NCBI GenBank assembly: GCA_002633005.1
Contig: NMRA01000131.1
Coordinates: 621,808 to 685,807, forward strand
Direction of reading: 5' to 3'
Origin: Phoronis australis
Lineage: Eukaryota > Phoronida > Phoronidae
DNA: 64,000 bases
Shown here: positions 12,201-23,300 of the stretch, one piece after another
How the letters are laid out: every line of letters begins with the position of its first letter
Position numbering within the stretch: the first letter of the stretch is position 1
Notes under the pieces: model-generated
Told to the model about the DNA's origin: nothing
Databases searched by the model: none
Seen by the model: the letters and a program-made list of their open reading frames with translations, nothing else
Program-made: the position numbers and the translations under genes

Positions 12201-15200
12201 ACTTTAGAAAAAAATTCCGGGTGTTTTGCCTTGGCAGTGGTACTTGTCATTTCCGATAATTTAGAAACAAGCGTAGTCATACATTACCTACCAACTATCC
12301 TAAATATGTCACCACCCGTGCGCCCGGCAAGAGGTACTGTCACGTGCTTCCGACCCCATGTATTCACTGGAGGTACCATCTCTTCTATGTGATCTGAACT
12401 TCCACTGTCGGTAATATAAGCGCGCATGTTTCCTGTTACTAGAGCAATGGCTTTGTTGGACTCTATTTTGACGCCTGTCAAATCCCCACCGACTTGAAGT
12501 TGAAATGTCTGAAACCTGTTCATTGTTATGGTTAGGACGTTGCTTTGGTCCGTGATAGTATTGCCTTGGTAACTAAACCAGGTACCAGTATTTCGGTTGG
12601 ATGGGAGAGTGAAGTTGACCGTTGTTGCATTCTGGGTCGCGACAACACCTGTTAATAAATTAGAATAAGTGGAATGCGCAGAGGAAAGTATCTCCTCACC
12701 TGATGTCGGAATTTAAAATTTTGCATATTTATTTGAATTATAGATTAATCAAAGTAGTGTCCTTGTTGGCTCCCTATAAGCCTAGTTTGAAATGGTTCCT
12801 CCCCACTCTCGGGCGCACAAAATTGACGACACTGCCGATGCCCAGCTACAAAATACTCGAGATGTACCGGATGGCTACCCTCTGACACAGCGCCACCTAT
12901 ACTGCACTGTGATAGAGTGTACCGGATGGCCCGCTTGTCAGTAACCATAAGTGTCGTAAGTTTGTCGTAGTGTCAGTGTTATGACTGGTAAACTAATAAT
13001 AGTTTGCCGGCCCAATTCACGCATGTCTTCGTTCTCTGCTGATGCCGGTCTGTAGTTTATTTGCAGGTCAAAAATTTTCCAGCCAGTCTTGTAGCGACCT
13101 TGGCTGCATGATTTTGTTGATCAAATTCAAACTCTTTGATTGTCCAAGAGTTCAACTACGACCAGCTCGTCGGCAATTCGAACGTTTGCAAAAGGATAGT
13201 TCTGAACAACGTAACAGGCACACGTGCCAGATTAGTACACAAAACGTTGCTATGGGTAACATGAAACATACCTACTTGGGGTCCCCAACTTTTAAAGGGA
13301 GGACTTTCATAGTATGAGACCCCAAAATACAGCGTTCCCAGAACATCTACCGGTAAGACCATTACAGCGTCCGAGCTCTTTCTTACTTTGTTGGTGACGT
13401 ATACTGCGATCTCTGCGGAACTTTGGATGAAGATGCCCTTGTCTTCTAGCGCTAATCCAGACATGCGAATGGACTTGTCTATTTCCACTTTCGCGGTATT
13501 ATTCTTAGACACTTTTATCTGTTGAAATAAACTTGAAAATTTGCACTGCAGTTACTGTTTAGTTTCTTGCGCAGTTTTTCGAATCTTTTTTGCGCAGTTT
13601 TTCGAATCTTTTTTTTTTTGCTTTAGTAAGTGCCATGCAACAATCAAGTAATCAAACATTTACGTATCACACCTAAGCAACAATACTTTATCTCTATGAG
13701 CCTAAATGCATAGTTGGTTCAGGGGCACGTTCCATGAAACTGACTTAAGTTTATTTGTCTCAACTTCCAAACTTTGAAACTTCCACATCTGGTAAGCCAG
13801 TTAGTCAAAATTAAGACACAACTTAAGTCAAAAATTTAAGTCAAACTTAAGATCTCTTTCTAGAAACGGACTTGAGACAAATTTAAGTTTATCTTAAAAT
13901 TGGCTGAAATTTAATATTTGTCTTTGCTAAGTCAGTTTTCTTGGAACGGGCTCCTGGTGTCTACCTGAATCGCTTTGGGACCTGCGTTCACCGACTTGTT
14001 GAAAAGCTTGGCGCACAAATGTACGTCAGGTAGGGAAACCAAGGTTTGGAACACTATGATTTATCAAGCAATAAATAAAAAAAAAATCCTGCATCGTTCT
14101 TATTTGTCTCACGGCATACCGCACCACAGTATCGATTTTCAAAGAAAAATACAGATATCAGAACCAACTGTGCTTTTTGGCCTAAATAGCATTGCAAATG
14201 ATTAAATACCCCTCGACACGTGTCACTGTAGTTTTTGTGTTTATAAAATATTTCGCAATTATCATCAAAAAATTAACTTTTAGTTTTCGAACTTCTGACT
14301 CAACGGAAATCCAAATATTACATGTAATTCGAAATTGAAATAGCACAAGTTCCTGTTAACAAAACATCGAACAAACCGTAAAATAACAATAGTCTGATTA
14401 AAACAATCTGAATTTAATGCTTACAGGTAGAGTTGCAAGACAATTTTTTGCCAAGATGCTGTTGTTTTATATACTAACCGATTTCGAATAGATCGCATTC
14501 GTGCGATTCTTATAAAGGCTCTGTCAGTTTTGTTGTCGGATTTGTCAGCAGTGACTGGACGACACCATGCAGTTTTTGTAACGCTATTGCCACATTCATA
14601 AGTAAGAATGTTTGATAGACGTCCCAGGAAAGACGTTCATAAAACATCCTTGTCACTTGTACCTTTTGTAGAGGTTGGACAGACGACATTAGCGGAACGC
14701 TGATGTTCACTTCAACCTCGTCATCCTCTGTAGTCATGTAAACCTCTAGTGGTTCGTACCAAGCTGACGGGTAGTTTTCGCCAACGCCAACAATGAATTC
14801 GACCCCTCTGTTGTCTGGAACACCTGGTAAAGTCAGTTTAATATAGGACGTATTTGCAAAATTATGAGTTTTACAGATGTTTTTGTGAAGCACACTTTTT
14901 TGCATTTGCAGCAGGCCAAACTCTCGTGGCATATCATTCGTTATTAACATTCACGATTTTGTCATTTCTATCTAATAATTGAAATGAATTTCTTGCAATT
15001 GTGTAATTTAATAGAAAGGTATTATCGGAAAGCACATTTGACAGAATAGGCCAACGTCTAAAAATAACTTAAAGATGAATCAGATACATGAGTGAATGGC
15101 CAAACGATATGTCTTTATCTATCTGGATTAGTCGAATAGCTAATAATCTTCTGTTAAATTACGTTTTAAAATGTATTCTCACCTGCGGTCGACCGATGAA

Positions 15201-15246
15201 AAAACACTTGTAAACCAAAAAGTAAAACCAATGCTGAGGCGGCCAT
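9214..15246 (-). CDS. IgGFc-binding-domain transmembrane mucin (7 exons, complete)
   Basis: A cell-surface protein whose ectodomain belongs to the family of the N-terminal domain of IgG-Fc-binding protein (FCGBP). Exons in gene order: 15246-15183, 14823-14663, 13518-13272, 12648-12292, 11946-11779, 11450-11086, 10929-9214; phases 1,0,1,1,1,0 join perfectly to 1025 residues. Order: signal peptide 1-21; IgGFc-binding domain about 22-475, recognised from FIVGVGENY, LYMTTE-like strand, KGIFIQSSAEIAVY, FQTFQLQV..DLTGVKIES, WGRKHVTVPLAGRTGGDIFRIV, DPMMAYVPPVEQF and FGAFMYGQVTFESYGYP; two Asp-rich DxDxDG loops about 484-513; a Thr/Ser mucin stalk about 515-925; a membrane helix about 930-955; a cytoplasmic tail of about 70 residues. 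ATG 15246 is chosen because it opens a signal peptide and has A at -3 and G at +4; an upstream in-frame ATG at 15402 would bury it. The ligand is unknown; binding of IgG is not implied in an invertebrate. Confidence 0.88.
9540..10700 (-). repeat. Ser/Thr-rich mucin stalk coding region
   Basis: Within the last exon of the IgGFc-binding gene. Codons are dominated by ACN, TCN and GTN, giving runs such as TTTMTTTTSMTTTTDDE. A roughly 21-bp tandem unit repeats several times at about 10490-10555. Such regions are normally O-glycosylated rods that hold an ectodomain away from the membrane and vary in length between alleles. The apparent Val/Leu-rich plus-strand frames here are shadows of it. Confidence 0.85.
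13566..13612. repeat. Two-copy direct repeat, about 23 bp
   Basis: TTGCGCAGTTTTTCGAATCT occurs twice in tandem, in the intron just 5' (gene sense) of the mucin exon 13272-13518, followed by a poly-T run. Confidence 0.8.
13732..13954. mobile_element. MITE-like element with terminal inverted repeats
   Basis: The left end GGGGCACGTTCCATGAAA and the reverse complement of the right end (GGAGCCCGTTCCAAGAAAA) are imperfect inverted repeats around about 185 bp rich in ACTTAAGTC-like motifs. The same internal sequence and right end occur at 37.73-37.90 and 38.15-38.33 kb. No open reading frame; no clear target-site duplication. Confidence 0.65.
15183..15246 (-). other. Signal-peptide exon of the IgGFc-binding mucin
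   Basis: Encodes MAASALVLLFGLQVFFHRST then A and a split Gly codon: a hydrophobic core with a small-residue cleavage region. Ends with donor GCAG|GTGAGA in phase 1. Confidence 0.75.
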
Positions 15247-16549
15247 TATGCCTGACCAAAGCGATGCTGGTCCCGAGAGTGTGACGAAATATTTCCCACC
15301 GTAAGACCTGTCTGAATCGCGCGATATTCTATACGTTTGTTCGGAAGAAATAAAGATTTCCCTACATTTGTTCGATATTTGTTGACTCGCGTATGTTAGC
15401 AACGATCTGTAACTACAGTTCAGTCAGTGTTAAAGGAACATTATACGTTTTTTTGACCGGAAAATGTTTAATATAGATTTTCAGGCGTCGGAGATGTCTT
15501 GCAGACGTTTACTGAAATCAAGACAGGTGATTTCAGCAGCTAAATACTCATAAACAAATATGTAGGATTTAACCTCGCCAGCAAAGCGTTTCATGACCAC
15601 GGGGGTTGCAGGTTCGACTAGGCGTTGAGGCTGGTCCCAGAAACACCATTTTTCTCGTCATAATGTCCTTTTAAGTGTGGTAATGGGAGAATATTTTAGA
15701 AAATTGGATTCTTGAGTTAACATGTAGTATGCAATCTGATACTACATGTGCAGTTTGTAACTTTGTCGCGCTCGTTTCAGTAAAAATGCTTTTAGATTTT
15801 GTCTTCTTTTGGGAATTCAACACATTTTGATTACCTTTCAATCAAATTTAAAACATGGACTGTTTAATGTTCATTTGGCACAATAAACTGCACAAACTCA
15901 AGTATGTTGTCATAAATGGATTACTAGATGTTTTCATAGTTAATCAGAAATAATTGAAAAAGGATTCCTCACATGTGTTTACATTCTCTCAAATGTTCAA
16001 AACTCGATACCGATGAAAAGCCCCGGAGCGTATAAAAGACATCATTTGTACACACACATCTTTACCCTCAGGTTAGATTTCTGTAGTATATATACTATTT
16101 GTTTACCCCTTTACCATCAAACGTGGGTAAAATTCAAATTTCCCTTTGACGAAACTTTCGAATATTTTTCTAATAATATCATAGCTTGTCCACCGACACT
16201 ATCATGTAGAAATCTCCTTGCAGTACCGCCTTTAAAAACATTGTTTTGGTTCATTTTTGAGGGAAGTCTTTGTTTTAGCATTTTTATACAGCGAGTTAGA
16301 GTTTTTAACACGTCATCAAACTAAAGCGTGACATCGGATTTCTTCTGCGCTAAGTCATCGCCCAGAACTGGATTCGACGATTTCGACTTGATCTAATTAG
16401 CGCTGTCGTGGCCTTTAAATAAAATTTTGCACCCAATTTGATCCTGTTGGCATTTTATAATATATATAAAGCCTACTGTAACTGAATTTCATTTCCCTCG
16501 TCATGTTTAAGTAATGTAAATCCACTTCAGTTGGCACTGTGCAGGTGTA

Positions 16550-16706
16550 TAGCGTTCGAAATACACGCTGGCCCGGTGTCCCGGGGCCAGTGGATTTGCG
16601 GCCGAGCTAGTAATTTTTAAAAGTTCACTTTGCACATGGGCAAGTAAATTTTCAGACAAACTGGCCACGCGGGCCAGCACACTTATTTGCTGAAGTTAGA
16701 ACACTG
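16550..16706. mobile_element. hAT-type non-autonomous transposon (MITE), 157 bp
   Basis: Flanked by identical 8-bp direct repeats CAGGTGTA at 16542-16549 and 16707-16714, the target-site duplication length typical of hAT elements. The ends are inverted repeats: TAGCGTTCGAA at the left and, read inward on the other strand, CAGTGTTCTAA at the right; both then share an ACAC-CTGGCCCG-GTG-CC block. No coding capacity. Confidence 0.75.
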
Positions 16707-18817
16707 CAGGTGTATCCATTTTTAAGTCAGTGTCTATGGAAATGATAGGGCAATGCCTTGATACTAGTTATCAACTTATATTTAAAGTGCTCGTGGCATT
16801 TTGTATGTTAAAAAAGAGAAACAAAAATTTTCTGCTTTGTGCAATACAGTTTATGTTAAATAACACGTAAATCTTTTTGTAGTCACGCTAGATAGTCGAT
16901 TTTTGATTTGATTTTACACGATTGCTTGATTGTTAGTATTTTAACAAAATATTGCAATAAAAACAAGAACAGTTTTTTCTGTGTACAGGAAAAATATGCA
17001 ACTATGGTAGGGCTATGGGATTTTATGCACGACTATGTACGTTTATAGAGTGTGAGATGTAAGCTGTTACTTTAACGCCTCCTGCGGAAATGAAAGTAGA
17101 CGGACAAAGTACGGTAATAAACGCTGAACAAAAAGTCAGTGCACTACAGAACCATGGAAAATGCGTTAAGGGACGTAGAACAAATGACGTGCATTAAAAA
17201 ATAATTACAAACCTTCAAACAATCTTACAAATCTTGTGACGATGGTCGGATAGTATAGCAACTGCAGCTGTAAGGGTATCTTCCTTTCTCACCGACCGCA
17301 AGACGGTTCTCATTTTGTATTTTTCATAAAGCAATTCTTTTTGCAGGAGCTGCATTTCTGTCCATATGTGCCGCTTTTTCATTCCTGTGGCGCAAATTCT
17401 TTTTTCACAAACCACTCAACTTCCCGGCCACGTATAGCCTAGAGCAATATTAGTGTCAAGCATGTGCACATCGTGCCCAATTTCTGACATGAAAAGTTCG
17501 GAAGAGAGGAACTATGAAAAGACTTGCAATAAGAAAAGAGCAGCTGTCAGTAGAAAGGTGTGCTTCAAGAGAATGCCCACATGGGTCTAAATTTGAGACA
17601 GCAACTCGTGGCCATCAGGACTTTACTGCAATGTCAACAACATTTGCTTATTTTTGCCCATTGAATGTTTTTTCGTTGAAAAATTTGCAAATTATAGCGC
17701 AGTGAGCAACAGAATCAAATCCTGGTTGACCCACGCTCTTAAAGATTGACGGACTGCGCAGAGTTAGTTATCGCGCCACTGCGGTCTCCTTTGGGATGTT
17801 TCGAGAACTACGTGGCGGTGGATTGCATTTAACTCAGATTTCATTATCAAATGTCATCGCGTAGCTGGAAGCCATTGCATGGCTTATGTAACTAAGTGAT
17901 TTGGCTTTAACAATTATTTAGTGGTAACAAATAAATATGCAATTGTCTAATTATGCCACATAGCAGTTTGAATGTCTCCAGTTGATCAAAAAGTGGAGTC
18001 AAAAATTAAAAATACCACAAAAATAAAAATTACTGTGGTGTCGACGTCAATATTTAGTCACAAATTTATGCTGCAAGTTTGAACCCAAATCTTTGTTCGA
18101 AATTTGACGTTTTGTGTACTAGTACAACAAAATTCTTAGAAAATGGCGTATTCCAAGTAGGTGAGCCACACACAGCACTGATTTTTGGCAAGGCCAATAT
18201 TGTCAGTGTACACTACTTCTCTGGCAAAACGCCTTGCTAGGGAAACACCAAAACTCGCCACAAACCTCAAATCATCGCGTATTTCTACCGTGTTTTACTC
18301 AAGTACCAAGAAGGAAGTACTTCACTCTGTCCACACGAACCTAACTCTTTTCATTTTATTTGCCTTGACGCCTTTTATAGAAATATAGGTATAAGTAGAA
18401 AAGACAGGCCAGCAATCAATGACGGTATTTTACGCAATAACGCTCAAATGGACGCTATTCGCATAATTATACGCCATAATCTACCACATAGGCCTGAATA
18501 ATTGTTGATTATCATATTCTTCAGACAGATTATGTGTACACACCCATCAGCGTCTAGCATATCGGTACTGATAAATCGCATTAGTGACCGCTGCTACGGT
18601 AACGTAGTTACAAATCCTTTTCAAAACTTTGTGTAAAGTAATGGAAATCGTGATTCAATCCGGAGATATCTTAATGTTTGCGAACCCCTACTTTATTGTT
18701 GCGTCTTCAACACGTCACCGAGATTGAGCGTCTTTTTTAACCTTTTTATGCCATCCTCATTCTCACGTCACATTTGCTTATAAGAAACTTGATGAATTCA
18801 ACCACGCCCGTAAGCAA

Positions 18818-18977
18818 CGCAGTTCGCACCATCACGCAGTTCGCACCATCACGCAGTTCGCACCATCACGCAGTTCGCACCATCACGCAGTTCGCACCAT
18901 CACGCTATTCGCACCATCACGCAGTTCGCACCATCACGCAGTTCGCACCATCACGCTATTCGCACCATCACGCTATT
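18818..18977. repeat. 17-bp minisatellite, about 9.4 copies
   Basis: Unit CGCAGTTCGCACCATCA, with three copies carrying CTATT in place of CAGTT, in the order five standard, one variant, two standard, one variant, and a partial variant. The period is not a multiple of three; the repetitive reading frame across it is an artefact. Confidence 0.95.
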
Positions 18978-19395
18978 GCACAAAAGGTGTGTTTTCAAGG
19001 ATCATCGCCTGGGATTTTTTCTCCAAAATCTCTCCACAACGTTTGGGGTAAAAAAGCTACGCGCTGACTGATCGAACGAGTAATCGCCGGACATGTGACT
19101 AAAAACTCAAACACAGCACTATTCCTTGAATTAGAGAATGTAATTAAATAATAAAACAATTGTTGACTGTTGACCTCGGTGGACGTCAATAATTGTCTTG
19201 TTTTAGAGTTACTAAAACTTGAGCCTGTTTTATTAAAAACATGTACCATGATGCACCATTTTATGTTCACTGTATTCAATTAGCAGAGAGCGACCAGTCG
19301 GGTGACATGCAGGCCTCATTGCAGCATCTACGCGTACTGTCTGCTCTAACAAACCTAAACCTTTTACTTGTCACTGAGTTACCAGAGAGGAATGA

Positions 19396-20060
19396 GAGTA
19401 GAAAAGAAGTGTGAATAAACAGAAAACAATGAAATTGTTAATGACACGTTAAAAAATGTTGAAATGTATATGAGCCACATAATTATGACAGGCTATAATC
19501 CACTACATTAATATTTTAAAGGGACCCCGCTAAGATAATTGTCTGATTAAAGACACTAGTGACATCAGACAAGACTCTGTCTTGTTGTTGCTTTCTTTAC
19601 ATTTAGTGTTTTGAATTGGCAGATTTCGGCAACATGTGAAACTCGTTGCAGCGTAACGTTAACGTGCTTTTATTTAAAGGGACTCCTCATTGTTAAATAG
19701 CTGGCTAAAGACAAAACAGATAAGATTCTGCGCTCCCTGTACCCCTGTTTTCAGACATGTGAACCACGCCGCAGAGTAACTTTCAAACACTTCTCAATAG
19801 CAGGAATGAAGTGTGAAAATATCCAACAGTGAAATCGATAATGACACGCTAAAATGGTGAAATGGACATGAGCCGCATAATTAAATATGCTATGATCTAA
19901 TGCATCAATGTCTAAAGGGACCCCGCTAAGTTGAAATGTTTGATTAAAGACACTGGTATCAGATAATACTCTGAAGTAACCGTGTTTACATCCACTGTTT
20001 TCAATTATCAGATTGCGGCTACACGTGAGCCTCGTCGCAACGTAACGTTCAAACGCTTTT
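19396..20060. repeat. Three diverged direct repeats
   Basis: A block beginning AAAGGGACCCCGCTAAG at 19516 recurs diverged at 19677 and again at 19915, each followed by a GATTAAAGACA-like stretch and a later CGTAACGTTCAAACGC-like stretch (about 19650, 19770, 20040). The upstream flank (AAGTGTGAA...AATGACACGTTAAAA, 19408) recurs at 19807. No coding potential. Confidence 0.7.
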
Positions 20061-20291
20061 GAACACTACCATGTGCTATGCATTTACATTTGTTAGGACG
20101 ATTTTAACTTTTCAAAGAGTAAATGGTAATTACGGGAGTTTTAAGCTTATCAATCAAAGCTGTAACTTCTTACAAGTCAATAAGCACGGGGATCTGCTTA
20201 AAGTGGCATCGACACCCGTGGGTTTTTTTCGTCAAAAACAAGTTTTGATTTAAGCCTCTAGCCTGTTCATCGTTATTGGTCGCAGCTTCTT

Positions 20292-20372
20292 CCGTAATTA
20301 ATATGAGTGCGATTTGTTCCGTAGTTAATATAAGTACTATTTGTTCCATAGTTAATATAAGTGCGATTTGTG
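20292..20372. repeat. Three copies of a 29-bp unit
   Basis: Unit TTCCGTAGTTAATATAAGTG followed by CGATTTG, repeated three times with a few substitutions. Confidence 0.85.
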
Positions 20373-23300
20373 GGCTTGGAAGGAACTGTCTGTTGGTTAT
20401 TTCTTCAGACCAGAGATCAATTTAAAGTTATTAACAAGGCAATTCCAATCTTATAAAGGTAGGTGTCCTAAATCAAAACTTGTTATTGACAGAAAACACG
20501 GATTAAATGTCGCTTTTAGATGGAACCAACGATAGAGATGGTATACAATTATTCCTGAAACGTTTAATGAAATCGTTATCTAAAAACCATTTTCGTCTAA
20601 TGCATTAATTTAAACCATAACCGCAGGCTAGATGAGTCGTTAGTCATCACTGTAGCGACACGTTATGTTTTTTCACGCTGTCCAACGCGTGCCGAATGAA
20701 ATTATGGTGGAGAGCGTCATGAAGTAAACAAGTTTATCACTCTATCCAGTTCATCGTTAACGGCGGATGATTTACACCGATGACGTCACGCATCTTTAAA
20801 AAACTGTCACCTGTTCTGGCAAAAGGCGACCTGATCAGGTACGTGAACATGGACAGACAAGGCGCAAATGTTGGCAAACATTTAACGTGCGCAATCCATT
20901 TGGTGTGACGTGAGCGCCACACTAGACAAAACGCCCGTGTGGAGAGACGTGTCTAGTTAACTATCAAAATGTCTAATTATTAATAGAAAATAAACACAGT
21001 GAACCAGTCTGCGGTTTTGAGTGAAATACAAAGGTGGAACCGTGCCAACTGCTGACGAGGAAACGACCTGTTTACCCTGGGAACCAGAGGTTTCATCATC
21101 TGCAGTTGTCGCGTTATGCCGTTCATCAGGCGTCTCAAACTGACTGATAGTACAGTCCAAGTTTCAAAGTTATGTCCGTTCTCTCATCGATACGACAATG
21201 CACCTTTTATTTGAAGTACAGACGATGGTCTGATGAGTCAATATTAGATCTGATCGATGAACCACCAACCGGGTCCAAGCTATGTAGCTTTCCTAATATG
21301 TGACGAAAAAAAAAACGTACTGATCTGCTGCCAAACGCAAACTACTTAGAAAACCTCGGTAAGCCATGGTTAAGTGGCACTAAACAAATGTAAACAAACG
21401 ACCAGCTGATGGTAATATGTCACTCCGTCATCAAAGAGTGAAAGAAGCCAATGGATGGTGCATCTGGCTTGTCTAATTACAGACATACGTGATTATTGTG
21501 GTGCTGAATTACACTCGCATGTTGACTGACTCGTTAATGAAATGATTTTACTTGTCTTAAGTGGTAAATGAGTCTTGCCAGGATTTAGTGCATGGAAAGT
21601 TAGGCTTCAAGTTTATCCAGTGAAAAATGAACAGGATCGTATGAGTCAGCTTGACGCGTAACTGTGTAGAAATCAAAATTGGACATTGATTTTTTTCTTT
21701 TATGAAGTAAAAAGTTAGATTAATAAAAAGGATAAGAGTTTGGCCCGTATTGTATTCACTGATCTTTGCCTGATTTTGTCGTCCACTATCCTTGATCTTG
21801 TTTCTAATCTCATTACTTGTTACGCAAAAGCGTGTTATTCAACAAATGTGCCTTTAAGGTTTGCCTATTGACGAGCCGGAGACTAAGTATGTATTTATCC
21901 TTGTTAGGCGAAACAAATATCTAATTGATTCTGGTCTGCGCTCGACTCATTTTGAAATCAGCGCATTAAGGATACCGACACGTTCAGTTGGCATCAGGTG
22001 ACGCTGGAAAAAGGATTCCGATCCACTTCAGTTGGCACCGGAGTTGACTTTTGGTTGTTGAGGATTTGGGTAACTAAAAAACACAGACCAGAACCACGTG
22101 CGCTCTTTTCATAACCTTGGCTTTGTATCCGACTTGCTGTGTGTGAAATGAAAAATTATGTCACAAATAGGCCTAGCAAATGCGCTCAAACGTATTAACA
22201 AAATGTGCCATCAAGTACTCCTGCCGAACTAATTGACATTAAATAAACAAGAACAAGGACAAAGTCTATTCCAGTGGACAGCTTCATAGAGTTTTCTGTC
22301 AGTGAAGGGAACTTACAATAAACACGTGAGCAAGAGCCTTTGTTGAACTTTTTAGTTCATTTAATCTTAAGCAAAAATATTTCATGTGCAGAAAATGACC
22401 AATTTTCTTTACATTCACATAAACCTACCATAAATTTGACATCACATGGAGATAAGTATTATTTTCACAGTTTATTAGTATCAGACGGGAGACTGATAAA
22501 ACTGTCCAGAACAGCACTTGTATTTACATTGACAGCGTTGGGTAAATACAGCGCAGCCAAAAGCATCACTTTCAAGGTTATACCCACCTGAGCGAAAGTT
22601 TTGAAAGCGTGGGAACTCATCTATGCTTGGAAATGTGGATCAGGTTCGGGGTTCTCTCCCAGAAAATGAAGTAAGAAGTCTAACCCACAGTGTGTCTTCG
22701 TGCAGTAAAATTTTTGACCCTACGTACTTTCGCAACTTCAAATAGGAAGATTACACTATATAAAGTGCTGAATAATCTACAGCAATGAGAGAAAATACCA
22801 TCTATCCCAAACCACATGAGATTATAAAAAATAAAATCAAAACCAGACCATTAAAGTCCTATCCCGTACCACCTTTGAAAAGCAATTTTTCATGTGGTGA
22901 GGTTTTTTAATATGGTGGGCTTGTTAGCGTTGCTAATTACACATGGCAACAATGAACCAAATAGAGTTCATTGACTACTTCAACGGAAAGATTCATCACC
23001 GCTAACTTGATCTATTCCAGTTTGAAGTTTACGATTTTGGCTTGACCCGCGTGCGTTGTACTTCGGTAGGAAACAGATGTTCAGTCAGCGAGGAACCAAA
23101 ACAAGTTTTAGCCAAGAAAAAAATGGAAAACAGAGAATTTTCATGGAATGAAATATATAGGCTCGACACAGTTCCTATACCGTGGAAACAACACGCTCGA
23201 GGCAATAACGTAGAATTGCAACAAAATAGCTACAGGAGACTGCAAGATAACCAGGTACTGGAAGATGAACATGTTATCTCAACCCCTCCCATGTAGCACC

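Noticed and set aside
15590-15625. B-box-like GCAGGTTCGACTAG
   Set aside because: No A box at the proper distance and no stems; single motif only.
18774-19067. Repetitive His/Thr-rich frame
   Set aside because: Produced by the 17-bp minisatellite; no start context or flanking coding sequence.
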